Shown in pieces: positions 24,366 to 34,025 of a DNA stretch of 64,000 nt (position 1 is the stretch's first letter; every line of letters starts with the position of its first letter). The DNA comes from Bog-756 sp963812525. Lineage in GTDB: Bacteria; Actinomycetota; Acidimicrobiia; Acidimicrobiales; RAAP-2. The notes beneath the pieces were generated by a model. The model worked only from the letters and a program-made list of their open reading frames with translations. It had not been told where the DNA came from and did not search any database. Both the position numbers and the translations under genes were made by a program. The stretch is taken from contig CAWEVL010000012.1 of assembly GCA_963812525.1 (NCBI GenBank), positions 124,001 to 188,000 on the forward strand, read 5' to 3'.

Positions 24366-25550
24366 GTGGCCACATCGGACCAACCCCCTTTGGATCTCCT
24401 GCCCTCCCGCAGCTTTGGCCAGGTGCCCGGCTTCGATGGGATCCGCGGTGCCGCGGTGCTGACAATCGTGATCGCCCACATGGTCGTGCTGCTCCCCGTC
24501 CATGCATTGCTCGTGATCCCAGGAGCCACGGCTTCGCTCGATGCGTTCTTCGTCCTCAGCGGCTTCCTCATCAGTGCACTCCTTCTCAAGGAGCAGGCCA
24601 AGCGCGGCACGATCGGAGCCATTCCCTTCTATCGGCGCAGAGTGCTCCGCCTGCTGCCGGCGCTCTACATCGTGGTCCTGGCCACCGCGCTGTTCGCCTA
24701 CCTCACCCACCAATGGCAGCATACCGAGACGCAGTCGATCTTCTCGGTGCTGTTCTACTACTCGAACTACTACTCCGCCTCCGACCCCAGCCCCTTCGGC
24801 GTGCCCAAGCTGACCATCGGGTTCCAACACCTGTGGTCACTGTCGTTCGAGGAGCAGTTCTACTTCCTGTGGCCCTGGATCACCATCGCATTGCTGACCA
24901 TCCGGATGCGGCTGCGGACGGTGGTCATCATCCTGTTGTCACTGATCGTGCTGATTGCCGTCCACCGGTTGCTCCTGTTCCAAGACACCCACCGGTGGTG
25001 GCAGATCCTCATCCGCACCGACGCCCGGGCAGACTCGATCCTGTGGGGAGCACTGGTGGCGCACGTGTGGATACGCCATAAGGAGCCCAAACGCGGGATA
25101 CGTGTTGCTGCGCTCGTGGCCTCGGCGTACCTTATCGGCTGTCTCTTCCTGACCACCGAGTACAGCCCGTTTGTCTTCTGGGGCGGATTCATCGGCATCG
25201 ACGTCTCCTGCGCGGTGATCCTTCTGGCCATCTTGGACGGTCGATGGATGGGTCGCCATGTGTTCGAGTTCAGACCACTGGTTGCGCTGGGCCTGGTTTC
25301 CTACGGGTTCTATCTCTGGCATCTACCGGTGTTCTTCGCCGTGGCCCACTTCGACACCCATTGGAACGATGTCGTGCGGATCGTCGTCGCCGTTTCGATC
25401 ACCCTGGCCTTGACCCTGCTTTCGTGGTTTCTTGTCGAGCGGCCCCTGATGCGCTGGAGCAAGCGGTTGTCGGCCCGGGACGAGACGAGGCGACGGACGG
25501 CCCCAGGTGTGCCGGAGGGATCGTCTGCGCCCGTTCTCGGTGCGGAGTAG
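24366..25550 (+). CDS. Acyltransferase family 3 (OafA-like)
   Basis: 394-aa integral membrane O-acyltransferase. The family start GFDGIRGAAVLTIVIAHM (residues about 22-39, active His), LDAFFVLSGFLIS near 60 and YRRRVLRLLPALY near 85 are clear; about ten helices follow. No SGNH domain is fused, unlike longer family members. It transfers acetyl or other acyl groups to surface sugars across the membrane. GTG 24366 follows the small frame by 3 nt, and the next gene starts 4 nt after this stop, so it is part of a + strand operon. Confidence 0.87.
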   Translation: MATSDQPPLDLLPSRSFGQVPGFDGIRGAAVLTIVIAHMVVLLPVHALLVIPGATASLDAFFVLSGFLISALLLKEQAKRGTIGAIPFYRRRVLRLLPALYIVVLATALFAYLTHQWQHTETQSIFSVLFYYSNYYSASDPSPFGVPKLTIGFQHLWSLSFEEQFYFLWPWITIALLTIRMRLRTVVIILLSLIVLIAVHRLLLFQDTHRWWQILIRTDARADSILWGALVAHVWIRHKEPKRGIRVAALVASAYLIGCLFLTTEYSPFVFWGGFIGIDVSCAVILLAILDGRWMGRHVFEFRPLVALGLVSYGFYLWHLPVFFAVAHFDTHWNDVVRIVVAVSITLALTLLSWFLVERPLMRWSKRLSARDETRRRTAPGVPEGSSAPVLGAE

Positions 25551-25554
25551 CGAC

Positions 25555-27261
25555 ATGGGGCGGGATGATCGGCCCGGGGCCGGGGCGGGCGGGACATCCG
25601 CCCCGAACGACGTGGCGGTGCTCGCCCCATCTTCGAAGATGACAGAATCTGACGTGGCTCGCACAGGGGAGGTCCGTCGCGACCGTCGACTCGACGGATT
25701 CGATTGGGGAGTGCTGACGGCGCTGACGGTGCTGTCGGTGTGGGTGATGGTGGGATTCATCGTCCATCAGGGTCCGAACGCCATCTGGACCGGGACCGAC
25801 GGGCCGTACGTGGCCGACCAGATGAACTATCTCGGCTGGATCGCGGTGTCGGCGATGCACGGCTTCATCTCCGATCCCTTCACCATCGCGTCGAGCCCTT
25901 CCGACTACCTCCATCCCGGCATCTTCCTCTCCGGCCTGCTCGTCCGCGCCGGCATGACCCCGGGTTGGGCCTATCTGGTCTGGAGCCCCGTCGCCATCCT
26001 CGTGTTGTTCGCGGGCTCGCGCCGCTACGTCCGGGCCTCCCTCGCTGGCCTCTGGGGTCGACGGACAGCTCTCGTCCTCTGTCTCTTCTACGTCTCTCCC
26101 GCGTGGGTGGTGGCGACGTGGGCCCACCTCACCCACTGGGCCCCGATCTCGCTGCTCCAGTCGATCGACACCGAGATCTGGCCGGTGATCTACCTGTGGG
26201 GCTATCCGTTCACCGCCATCGCAGTCGGGCTGCTGGTCTTCGCCCTGGTGGCCTACGAGCGGGATCGACGCGTCGGCAGGGTCGGTGCTGCGGCTCCGAT
26301 CCTCGGATTCATGTGCGCCTGGCTCCAACCGTGGCAGGCCGCCACCTTGATCGGGGTCGTGATCCTGACCGAACTGATCCTCCGTCTGCGGGGGGAGCGT
26401 GGCCGTCTGATGTTGCCTCTGGTACTGGTGGCCAGCACGGCGGTGCCACTCGTCTACTACGAGGTTCTCAGCCATGTGGACTGGACGTGGGCGGTCGCCG
26501 ACCGTGCCAATCTGAATCTTCCGCCCTACCTTCCCTGGCAGGCGATCCTGCTTTCCCTGGCCCCCCTCGGCATCCTGGCGGCCTTCGCCTGTCGGCCGGC
26601 GGAGATCACCTTCCACCAGCTGGCCCTCCGCCTCTGGCCCCTCATCGGTTTGGCTCAGTACGCAGCCATCTACTTCGGGCACGTGGGCACCTTTCCACTC
26701 CACGCCCTCGACGGCCTCAGCATCCCGCTGGCCGTGCTCGCCGTGGCCGGGGCCCGTCGGCTGAGCGCCGGGTTCACGCGGTGGACGAAGGTGGTCGTCG
26801 CGTCGGTGGTGCTGGCGGTCCTGATCGTGCCCTCCGCGGTGCAGGAGCTCCATAGCGTGTGGGGCGTCGATTCCATCGGGATTCTCGGGAACCAACCGGC
26901 GCTGATCACTCCGGACGAACTGGATGCGCTGCACTACCTGAAGAGCGATCCCACGCCCGGCGGCGTCCTGACGCCGTTCTATCTCGGTCAGACCGTTCCC
27001 GCCGAGACCAACCGGCAGACCTGGCTGGGAGCACTGTCGTGGACCCCGAATTTCTTCACCCGGCTCGGCGCCGCCGGCCGGCTGTTCTCGGGTGGCCTGC
27101 CCCCTGAGGAGGCCGTCCGGTTCGTAACCAACAGTGGGGCCCGGTTCCTCCTCTCCGACTGCGGGAGCCACACCGATCTGAGCGTGGCGCTGGCCCCGAT
27201 CCTTCGATCGGTGCATCACTTCGGCTGCGCCACGGTCTACGAGGTGAAGCCCGGTGGGTAA
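25555..27261 (+). CDS. Polytopic GT-C-like membrane protein
   Basis: 568-aa membrane protein with about 11-12 helices and a short soluble C-terminal part ending CATVYEVKPGG. The first outer loop has TDGPYVADQMNYLGW, with Asp residues where GT-C enzymes keep the catalytic Asp. Not assigned to a named family. ATG 25555 has GGAG 7 nt upstream overlapping the previous stop; ATG 25639 is a shorter alternative. The end overlaps the YfhO-like gene by 8 nt, so the acyltransferase, this protein and the YfhO-like protein are likely co-made. Confidence 0.72.
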   Translation: MGRDDRPGAGAGGTSAPNDVAVLAPSSKMTESDVARTGEVRRDRRLDGFDWGVLTALTVLSVWVMVGFIVHQGPNAIWTGTDGPYVADQMNYLGWIAVSAMHGFISDPFTIASSPSDYLHPGIFLSGLLVRAGMTPGWAYLVWSPVAILVLFAGSRRYVRASLAGLWGRRTALVLCLFYVSPAWVVATWAHLTHWAPISLLQSIDTEIWPVIYLWGYPFTAIAVGLLVFALVAYERDRRVGRVGAAAPILGFMCAWLQPWQAATLIGVVILTELILRLRGERGRLMLPLVLVASTAVPLVYYEVLSHVDWTWAVADRANLNLPPYLPWQAILLSLAPLGILAAFACRPAEITFHQLALRLWPLIGLAQYAAIYFGHVGTFPLHALDGLSIPLAVLAVAGARRLSAGFTRWTKVVVASVVLAVLIVPSAVQELHSVWGVDSIGILGNQPALITPDELDALHYLKSDPTPGGVLTPFYLGQTVPAETNRQTWLGALSWTPNFFTRLGAAGRLFSGGLPPEEAVRFVTNSGARFLLSDCGSHTDLSVALAPILRSVHHFGCATVYEVKPGG

Positions 27262-29683
27262 GGACCGACTCACAGACCGAGCTGGGACGACGGGCCTGGC
27301 CCCCCACGACGGTCCTCCGGTGGGGGCACCGTCGTGTTCCCCGGCGCCGTCGGCCGGGCCGCCAAGTGCGGCAACTGGCGCTCGATCCCGATGGGGTCGG
27401 CTCCTGCCCGACGCGCTCGGCCTGGCCTACGTGGTGGCGGCGGGGGTGGCCCTGGTGCTGCCGGCTCTGATCCACGGCATCCATCTCGGTCCCTTCGACC
27501 TACTGGCCCAGGACGGGTTGTTGAAGCAGTCCGGCGTGGTGCCCCACAACACCTGGGTGGGAGACCAGGTCGCCTCCATGATGCCCTGGACCACGTTGGT
27601 CTGGACGCAGGTCCATCACGCACAGCTGCCCCTCTGGAATCCCTACAGCGGTCTCGGGATGCCGCTGGCCTTCAACTGGCAGTCTGCGCCGCTCGGGCTA
27701 CCGGCCCTGGTCGGCTACCTCGTGCCGCTCCAGTACGCCTACACGGTCGGCATCCTCGTCACCCTGGTGGTGGCGGGGACCGGGGCCTATCTCCTGGGAC
27801 GGCTGCTCCACCTCGGAGTCGTGGGCTGCGCCATGGCAGCCACGGTCTTCGAACTGAGTGGTCCGTTCGTCGGTTGGCTGGGCTGGCCCCATGCCGCCGT
27901 GTTCTCGTGGGCCGGATGGATCTTTGCCGCCGCCTTGTCGATCGTACGCGGTCGGCGTCGAGTCCAGTCGGTAGCCTTCTTCGCGGTCGTCCTGGCCTTG
28001 GCCTTCTACGCCGGCCAGCCCGAGGTCCTGTCGGTACTGGTGATGGCCGTCGCCGTCTTCTTCGCGGCGCTCCTGATCCAGCTTGCCGTCCGGAGCGGAC
28101 CCCGATCGGCAGTCCGCCCCAGCATCGACCTGCTGGTGGCGGCCGTCGCGGGTGGAGCGCTGGCCGCTCCGCTGGCGCTTCCGGGACTGCAGGTCTTCGC
28201 CGGGTCGTTGCACAGTAAGACCGCCGGTGAGGTGGTCCTACCGGTGGAGAACCTGGTCCACGTGGTGCTGCAGGGATTCGACGGCCTGCCCATCGCCGGC
28301 AGCGGGAGGTTCAACGCCGACGGGTACTTCTACCTTCCGGCCTACGTGGGCTTGACCGCCGTGGTGCTGGCGGTCGTGGCCGTGACCCTGCGCCGCAGGC
28401 GGCCGGAGGTCGTGGCGCTGACCGCCGTGCTGCTCCTCTCTGCGGCCATCGTGTTCGTCCCGCCGGCGATCTCGATCATGGACGCGCTGCCGTTCTTCGG
28501 ATCGGTGGGTTGGACGCGCTCCCTCCTACCCATGGCCTTCGCGTTGGCAGTATTGGCCGGTGTCGGAGTCGATGCCCTGGTCCGCTCGGAACGGGCGCGG
28601 GTGTGGGAGTGGGTCGGTGCCGGATTCGGGGTCGCCGGCGTCGCGCTGGCCATCCTCTACGTGGGCTCGACCAACGGTCTGTCCACGATCGACGGCAACA
28701 TCCGGTCGCGAAGCTTCATCTGGCCGGCCATCGAGGTGCTGGTCGGGATCGGAGTGGCCCTCGGATCGGTTCTGGTGTACCGGAAACGGGGGGACCGGCG
28801 GGACGTGCCGACCGGTCGGTTCCGGTTGGGCTCGGGCCGCGGGGCGGGTGTGGTGCTGCTGGTCTGCGAGACCGCCTTCCTGATCACTGCCGGTGCACCG
28901 CTCTGGTCGTCGAGCACCACGTTCTTCGCGGCCACGCCGGCGGTCAGCGGGCTGCAGCGGGATGTCGGCTCCTCGTTGGTGGGTTGGGGTCCGAACCCGA
29001 GCTACTTCTGCTACGGGCTGGGCGTCCACCCCGACGTCAACGATGTCTACGCCGTCCACCAGTTGGCGTTGTACGACCCGATGTTGCCGCAGGCGTACTT
29101 CAGCGCCTTCGAATCCCTGACCCACCGGTCGGCCGGCAATCCGGCCGGCAACGACTACTGCCCGGCACTGACCACCGTCTCCCAGGCCCGCCGTTACGGG
29201 GTGGCCTACATCCTCGAGTCCCGGGGCGTGGCCGGGCCCAGGGGAACGACACTGGTGGATCGGCTGGGGGACGAGGATCTCTATCATGTCCCCGGCTCGT
29301 ATCCGGCCACCCTCACCCCGCTCGAGGCCGACGGTAGCCTGCCGTCCGACCGCGCCGACGGTGCGCCCGTGGCCGTGACCCACCCCGATCCCGCCCGCTG
29401 GGCGATGGTCACCGACGCCGCCACCCCCCAGGTCCTCCGGCTGCGCCTGACCGACGTTCCGGGCTGGCACGCCTCAGTCGACGGCAGGCCGCTGACCCTC
29501 GAGACGTACAGCGGAGTGATGTTGCAGGCCCGGATACCCCCGGGGCGACATCAGGTGGAGCTCCACTACTGGCCGGTGACGTTCAGTATCGGCATCGTCC
29601 TCTGCCTCCTCGGCGTCGCAGGGCTGGTCGCCGCACTGGTCGTGGACCGGGCCAGAAGGGTTGGACGCATATCCCGATCCTGA
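27254..29683 (+). CDS. YfhO-like membrane protein (family B, copy 1)
   Basis: 809-aa polytopic protein of the YfhO type. LPLWNPYSGLGMPLAFNWQ is near residue 125, QGFDGLPIAG near 338, and the soluble end has TDVPGWHASVDGRPL before a last helix, the usual YfhO C-terminal pattern. YfhO proteins take part in adding sugars from polyprenyl carriers to surface polymers. GTG 27254 overlaps the upstream stop. Three paralogues lie at 45497, 47929 and 52400. A hairpin follows the gene at 29695. Confidence 0.82.
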   Translation: MGKDRLTDRAGTTGLAPHDGPPVGAPSCSPAPSAGPPSAATGARSRWGRLLPDALGLAYVVAAGVALVLPALIHGIHLGPFDLLAQDGLLKQSGVVPHNTWVGDQVASMMPWTTLVWTQVHHAQLPLWNPYSGLGMPLAFNWQSAPLGLPALVGYLVPLQYAYTVGILVTLVVAGTGAYLLGRLLHLGVVGCAMAATVFELSGPFVGWLGWPHAAVFSWAGWIFAAALSIVRGRRRVQSVAFFAVVLALAFYAGQPEVLSVLVMAVAVFFAALLIQLAVRSGPRSAVRPSIDLLVAAVAGGALAAPLALPGLQVFAGSLHSKTAGEVVLPVENLVHVVLQGFDGLPIAGSGRFNADGYFYLPAYVGLTAVVLAVVAVTLRRRRPEVVALTAVLLLSAAIVFVPPAISIMDALPFFGSVGWTRSLLPMAFALAVLAGVGVDALVRSERARVWEWVGAGFGVAGVALAILYVGSTNGLSTIDGNIRSRSFIWPAIEVLVGIGVALGSVLVYRKRGDRRDVPTGRFRLGSGRGAGVVLLVCETAFLITAGAPLWSSSTTFFAATPAVSGLQRDVGSSLVGWGPNPSYFCYGLGVHPDVNDVYAVHQLALYDPMLPQAYFSAFESLTHRSAGNPAGNDYCPALTTVSQARRYGVAYILESRGVAGPRGTTLVDRLGDEDLYHVPGSYPATLTPLEADGSLPSDRADGAPVAVTHPDPARWAMVTDAATPQVLRLRLTDVPGWHASVDGRPLTLETYSGVMLQARIPPGRHQVELHYWPVTFSIGIVLCLLGVAGLVAALVVDRARRVGRISRS

Positions 29684-29694
29684 CCCCCTCCGAT

Positions 29695-29711
29695 TCGGCC
29701 CTGCGGGCCGG
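29695..29711 (+). terminator. Hairpin after YfhO-like gene
   Basis: CGGCCC-TGC-GGGCCG, a 6-bp perfect stem plus a T-G pair, starts 11 nt after the stop at 29683. No U-tract is present. Confidence 0.4.
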
Positions 29712-29927
29712 TGGCACGAGCGAACATCGAGGGCACCGGCTGGCTTCGGAGGCATCCCCGTCCACCAGCGCAGGGAAGCGCACCGCAGTCGACGGCGTCC
29801 GCCGCTGCCGTACAATGCCCTACGCCTGCCGCCGAATGCCATCTGATGCCACGGCAACCTTGGAGCCGTCTGAAGTGACCAGAAGCCGATACGCACTTCC
29901 ACGACGGCCGTTCGGGGCCAAGTCCGT

Positions 29928-31394
29928 ATGACGCGGGTGGTGGGCGTCGTCCCGGACGACCACGCAGCTGTCCGGGGTGAGACTGGACGCCGGACCCGGG
30001 TCCGCATCGTCGACCGCATCGACCCCCGACTGGTCAGGGTGCTCACCGTGCTGGGCTTCGGTCTGCCGCTCGCCGGTTACTTCTGGGTGCTGGCCCGCTA
30101 CAGCGTGAACACCATGTATGCGGATCAGTGGTCCGACGTGACGGTGATCAAACAGTCGTACGCCCACTTCTTCGACTGGGGCCCGATGTGGCTGCAGCAC
30201 TTCGAGAACCGGGTCTTCTTCCCGAACCTCGTCGTGGTGCTGCTGGCCCATACCGTGCACTTCAACGTCCAGGTGGAGGAGTACCTCGGCGCCGTCATGC
30301 TGGTGGCGTCGACGGTCGCGCTGCTCTGGGCGCACAAGCGGCGATCCCCGTCGCTCCCGTGGCTGTACTACTGCCCGGTCGCCTTCCTGTCCTTCTCCAT
30401 CGTCCAGTACCAGAACACGCTCTGGGGATTCCAGCTGGCCTGGTTCATGGTGTTGCTGGCCCTAGCGGTCGCCCTGCTCCTGTTGGATCGGGTGCGCCTC
30501 TCGTGGTGGCTGCTGGGGGGTGCCATGGCCGCTGCCGTCATCGGGAGTTTCTCCTCCCTCCAGGGACTTCTCATCTGGCCCTCGGGACTCGTCCTCCTCT
30601 ACTACCGTCGCCGGTCGCTGCCTCATGTGGCCTCGTGGATCGCCGCCGCGGTGGCCTCGGCCGTCCTCTACTTCCACAATTACAACTTCTCCGTCTCGCC
30701 CCAGTCCGACTTCGCACGCCATCATCCCCTGGTCACGATCAAGTTCTTCCTGTTCGCCATCGGGGACGTGGTGGGCAAGCCGGTCTCCTTGGGATCGACG
30801 GACAGCGCCAACATCTACGTGATGTTGTTCGGACTGCTGATCGTGGTTCTCGCCGTCGGCACCGTACTGATCTGTGGACTGCGGCGCGACGTGACGGGGG
30901 CCAGCCCGTTGGGAATCGCTTTGATCTGCACCGGACTGCTGTTCGCGGCGCTGATCACCCAGGGTCGGTCCTTCCTCGGTTTCGGTGGTGCGAGCTTCTC
31001 TCGCTACACCTCGTTCGACCTGCTCATTCTGGTCGGTGTCTACCTGGCGTTACTGGGTCGGGTACGTACTGTCTCATCCGACCCCGGGGCAGCCGACCCG
31101 GAGGTGGTTGAGACCAGATCCGACCGGATCCGGCACGCTGCCCTCCCCGGCGCCATTGCCGTCGTGCTCGCAGCCATGGTGGTGCAGCTGCCTGTCGGGT
31201 CCTACAACGGGCTGCGGGGGGCTCGGGCGCTCCACGCGTCCGATCTGAAGGCGGCCACCGTCCTGCGGAACATCGACCACGTGCCCGACAGCGAGATCAC
31301 CTACTACCTCTACTTCCTCGAACCGCCTTCGGTGATCCGACAGCAGGCCGACACGCTCAGAGAGCACCATCTGAATGTGTTCTCCGGCCGGTAG
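29928..31394 (+). CDS. Family C polytopic membrane protein (copy 1)
   Basis: 488 aa, about 11 helices. After the first helix the outer loop reads ADQWSDVTVIKQSYAHF, and soon after FENRVFFPNL. The two paralogues (37824, 50671) have HNENRIFFPNL at the same place, so an early Asp plus an EN-R motif are the conserved core. A GT-C-like role is inferred from the early-loop Asp. The C-terminal ~60 residues are soluble and end EHHLNVFSGR, similar in all copies. ATG 29928; the Shine-Dalgarno is weak. It stands 244 nt after a YfhO-like gene. Confidence 0.72.
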   Translation: MTRVVGVVPDDHAAVRGETGRRTRVRIVDRIDPRLVRVLTVLGFGLPLAGYFWVLARYSVNTMYADQWSDVTVIKQSYAHFFDWGPMWLQHFENRVFFPNLVVVLLAHTVHFNVQVEEYLGAVMLVASTVALLWAHKRRSPSLPWLYYCPVAFLSFSIVQYQNTLWGFQLAWFMVLLALAVALLLLDRVRLSWWLLGGAMAAAVIGSFSSLQGLLIWPSGLVLLYYRRRSLPHVASWIAAAVASAVLYFHNYNFSVSPQSDFARHHPLVTIKFFLFAIGDVVGKPVSLGSTDSANIYVMLFGLLIVVLAVGTVLICGLRRDVTGASPLGIALICTGLLFAALITQGRSFLGFGGASFSRYTSFDLLILVGVYLALLGRVRTVSSDPGAADPEVVETRSDRIRHAALPGAIAVVLAAMVVQLPVGSYNGLRGARALHASDLKAATVLRNIDHVPDSEITYYLYFLEPPSVIRQQADTLREHHLNVFSGR

Positions 31395-31796
31395 GTCTCC
31401 GTCGCTAGCCCAACGGTGCATTGCTACTATGGGCGCGGCAGAAGGCAGGGCGATCCGATCTGAGGTGCTTGCGGCGTGGACCGGTGCCCGAACGGCTGCT
31501 GACAGAGGACCAGGGGGAACGGACCATCGCTTGGGTACGGGCAGGGGGGCATGCAGAAGGGTGGCCCGGCGGCGCGCTGTTCGAATCCGTCCTCGGTCCG
31601 TCGCGCCCCACGACCGACCAGTACTCTGGCTGGGTCGAGCGTTCCAACCACAATGTGCGGGGCTAGCGGGTGTTCGAGTTGAATGTGGCGCACCCAGACG
31701 AGGGTCCCGGCTCGGCCCGATGCGGGACGTAGGGCCGAGGACATCCGAGCAGGTGCTGGAACCGGTGATTCCAAGTTGATTCCAAGGAGTGGCGTC
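31395..31796. other. Gene-free interval
   Basis: 402 nt between the family C gene and the first glycine-rich lipoprotein. An 81-aa frame (TTG 31421 to 31666) crosses it but has no family, no good Shine-Dalgarno and a rare start. The promoter for the glycine-rich cassette probably lies here. Confidence 0.45.
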
Positions 31797-32693
31797 ATGC
31801 CCAGGCGAGTGCCTCTGTTCCTCATCGCTGCCAGCGCGCTGCTGCTGGCCTCGTGCGGAACCTCGTCGAACGCCGAGCCGAGGCACTCGCCGACAGGGAC
31901 CAGTACGGGCGGATTGTTCTCCAAGTCGGCATCGGGGAGCCAGCTGTTCGTCTCCGACGGGACATTCGTGGTGGATCGGGCGGGCATCTACATGGTCTTG
32001 ACCGTGGGAGGCGGGGGCGGAGGCGGTGGCGGAGGAGCCGCGCTCACCGTCGGCGGCAGCTCCGATCAGGTCGGTGGAGCGGGTGGTGCAGCCGGGGGTG
32101 TCACCATGAACAGCTTCGTGGGTCACCCGGGTCAACGCTTCGCCATCGTGGTGGGGGCCGGCGGTGTCCCGGGGAGCGCAGGGGCTGCCAACGGAGGTTC
32201 GGGGGGTCGGGGTGGTTCCGGCGGTGTGTCGAGCTGCGCCGGTATCGCATCCGCAGACGGCGGGTCGGGTGGGGCGGGATCCTCCGGGAACAGCGATGCC
32301 GTGGTGCTCAATCCGATCGGGCCGGGCAATTCGAGTGACGGTACCGAGCGGGCGCCGGGCTCGGGTGGCGGCGCCGGGCCGTCCGGCGGCGGCGTGTCGG
32401 GTTCCGCCTACCTCTACGCCTGGCCCGGTGGCGGTGGCGGAGGGACGGCTACGACGGCCAAGGGCGGTGGCGGGGGAGGGGCCGCTGGGACGAGTGGGAC
32501 CGATTCTCCCGGCGGTGGGGTCGGCACCATGCCAGGGTCGGACGGCGGGAATGGTGGGACGAACCGCATCTATACCAGCGCAGCCGGAGGTGGAGGTGGC
32601 GGCGGAGGGGCACCCGGAGGCTCGGGAGGACGGGGCGGCCCCGGTGTCGGGGGTTTCGTGGCCGTCTCCTACGCGGGTCCCCTCGCCGGGTGA
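31797..32693 (+). CDS. Glycine-rich lipoprotein 1
   Basis: 298 aa. Lipoprotein signal peptide with lipobox LASC, Cys 20 as the lipid anchor. A short beta segment (SGSQLFVSDGTFVV, AGIYMVLTVGG) leads into a glycine-rich domain of repeated GGGGGG and GGSGG runs. It resembles the poly-Gly-rich beta/PGII domains (Gly_rich_2-type) found in some surface and phage-tip proteins. ATG 31797 has a perfect AAGGAG 7 nt upstream. It is a duplicate of the gene at 34026, and the copper monooxygenase lies between the two. Confidence 0.8.
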   Translation: MPRRVPLFLIAASALLLASCGTSSNAEPRHSPTGTSTGGLFSKSASGSQLFVSDGTFVVDRAGIYMVLTVGGGGGGGGGGAALTVGGSSDQVGGAGGAAGGVTMNSFVGHPGQRFAIVVGAGGVPGSAGAANGGSGGRGGSGGVSSCAGIASADGGSGGAGSSGNSDAVVLNPIGPGNSSDGTERAPGSGGGAGPSGGGVSGSAYLYAWPGGGGGGTATTAKGGGGGGAAGTSGTDSPGGGVGTMPGSDGGNGGTNRIYTSAAGGGGGGGGAPGGSGGRGGPGVGGFVAVSYAGPLAG

Positions 32694-32855
32694 TCGGGTG
32701 ACGGGACCGGGACTGTTCAGTGGCGCCATCTCCGGAGGACACCTTGCTGACCTGGGGATGCAGCCGGGCCCGGCCCAAACTCCGGATCCCGGGTCCGGTC
32801 AGGGTGGGCGGACCCCGAGGAGTAGCGCGGCAGGTCGTCGGGGTAGAGTGAGCTC

Positions 32856-34019
32856 ATGAGGCGGCGAACGATCCGCTTGGTTGCCGCGGTTGTGACGGTG
32901 TTGACCATGACGAGCATCGCCGTCACCTCCGCCGCGAGGGCGGGCGGCACCACCAGCCAGCCGGTGGTCACTTCGCTCACCATGCGGGCTCCCACGGCCT
33001 ACACCCCCAAGGCTCCGCCGGGGGCAACCGACGACTACCACTGCACGCTGCTCGATCCCCACCTGAGGAAGAACGTCTTCATCGTCTCGAGTCTGTTCAG
33101 ACCCAACAGCCCCGAGGTGCACCACACGGTGGCCTTCGTGGTGCCGCCTTCATTGGCCGCTGAGGCGCGAGCCACCAACCACGATGGAAAGGGTTGGACG
33201 TGCTTCGGGGAATCTGCGCTGGAGGGAAATGGGTTCACTGGGCAGTTCGCCGCCGCCCCCCAGCTCACGGTGTGGGCCCCAGGCCACGGAGTGGACGTCG
33301 AGCCGGCGGGAACCGGCATGCCCTTTCTGGCCGGAAGCCTGCTGGTGATGCAGGAGCACTACAACCTGCTGGTGGGGAACCATCCCGTGCGGTCGTCGTT
33401 CCAGATCAACATGGTGCCGTCGACCACCCGGTTGCGGCCGCTGTCCCTCCAGCAGATGCCGGCCCCTCCGGACGTTCCGTGTCCGGCCGGGGCGGTCGGT
33501 CCGTTGTGCTCCCGATCCGCCGAGCTGGCCACCGTCGGCCAACGATTCGGGGCTCTCCAGCAGGCATTCGTGTCGGTCCTGGAGAAGAACTGCGGGCGCA
33601 ATCCATTCGATCCCCCCATCGGTGACTCGACGTCGTGTGTGTGGCCGGTCACCAAAGCCGGCATCGTGGTCAGGACCGTCGCCCACATGCACCTGTTGGG
33701 TCGGACACTGACCATCGTCCTCAACCAGGGAACCCCGGGCCAGAAGACGCTGCTCGACGTGAGCGACTACAACTTCCACTATCAACGCGCCTACAACCTG
33801 GCCAAGCCGGTGCCGGTGGTGCCCGGCGACAACATCACCGTGACGTGCACGTACGACCCTACGCTCGAATTGGAGACCCCCATCCTGCGCCGGGTCCCAC
33901 CCCACTTCGTCACGTGGGGTGACGGATCGACCGACGAGATGTGCCTCGGTACGGTGATCACGGAGCCGCCGGTCTCGGTGCCGGAGTCGGCGGCACTGGC
34001 CGCCGCATTCAGCCACTAG
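32856..34019 (+). CDS. Secreted copper type II (PHM-like) monooxygenase
   Basis: 387 aa with an N-terminal signal peptide (residues 1-30). All six copper ligands of the PHM/DBH fold can be placed: His-His 89-90 in EVHHTVAF and His 168 in QEHYNLL for CuH; His 277 and 279 in AHMHLLGR and Met 362 in TDEMCLG for CuM. The C-terminal PHM part DYNFHYQRAYNL is also present. Known family members hydroxylate peptides or amines with ascorbate and O2; the substrate here is unknown. ATG 32856 starts the signal peptide. The next gene begins 6 nt after the stop. Confidence 0.82.
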   Translation: MRRRTIRLVAAVVTVLTMTSIAVTSAARAGGTTSQPVVTSLTMRAPTAYTPKAPPGATDDYHCTLLDPHLRKNVFIVSSLFRPNSPEVHHTVAFVVPPSLAAEARATNHDGKGWTCFGESALEGNGFTGQFAAAPQLTVWAPGHGVDVEPAGTGMPFLAGSLLVMQEHYNLLVGNHPVRSSFQINMVPSTTRLRPLSLQQMPAPPDVPCPAGAVGPLCSRSAELATVGQRFGALQQAFVSVLEKNCGRNPFDPPIGDSTSCVWPVTKAGIVVRTVAHMHLLGRTLTIVLNQGTPGQKTLLDVSDYNFHYQRAYNLAKPVPVVPGDNITVTCTYDPTLELETPILRRVPPHFVTWGDGSTDEMCLGTVITEPPVSVPESAALAAAFSH

Positions 34020-34025
34020 TCGCTC

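Noticed and set aside
31582..31592. GTTCGAATCC, a tRNA T-loop-like string
   Set aside because: Flanking bases do not form a T-stem and no anticodon or acceptor arms can be drawn.
31421..31666. 81-residue frame before the glycine-rich lipoprotein
   Set aside because: TTG start, no Shine-Dalgarno and no family.
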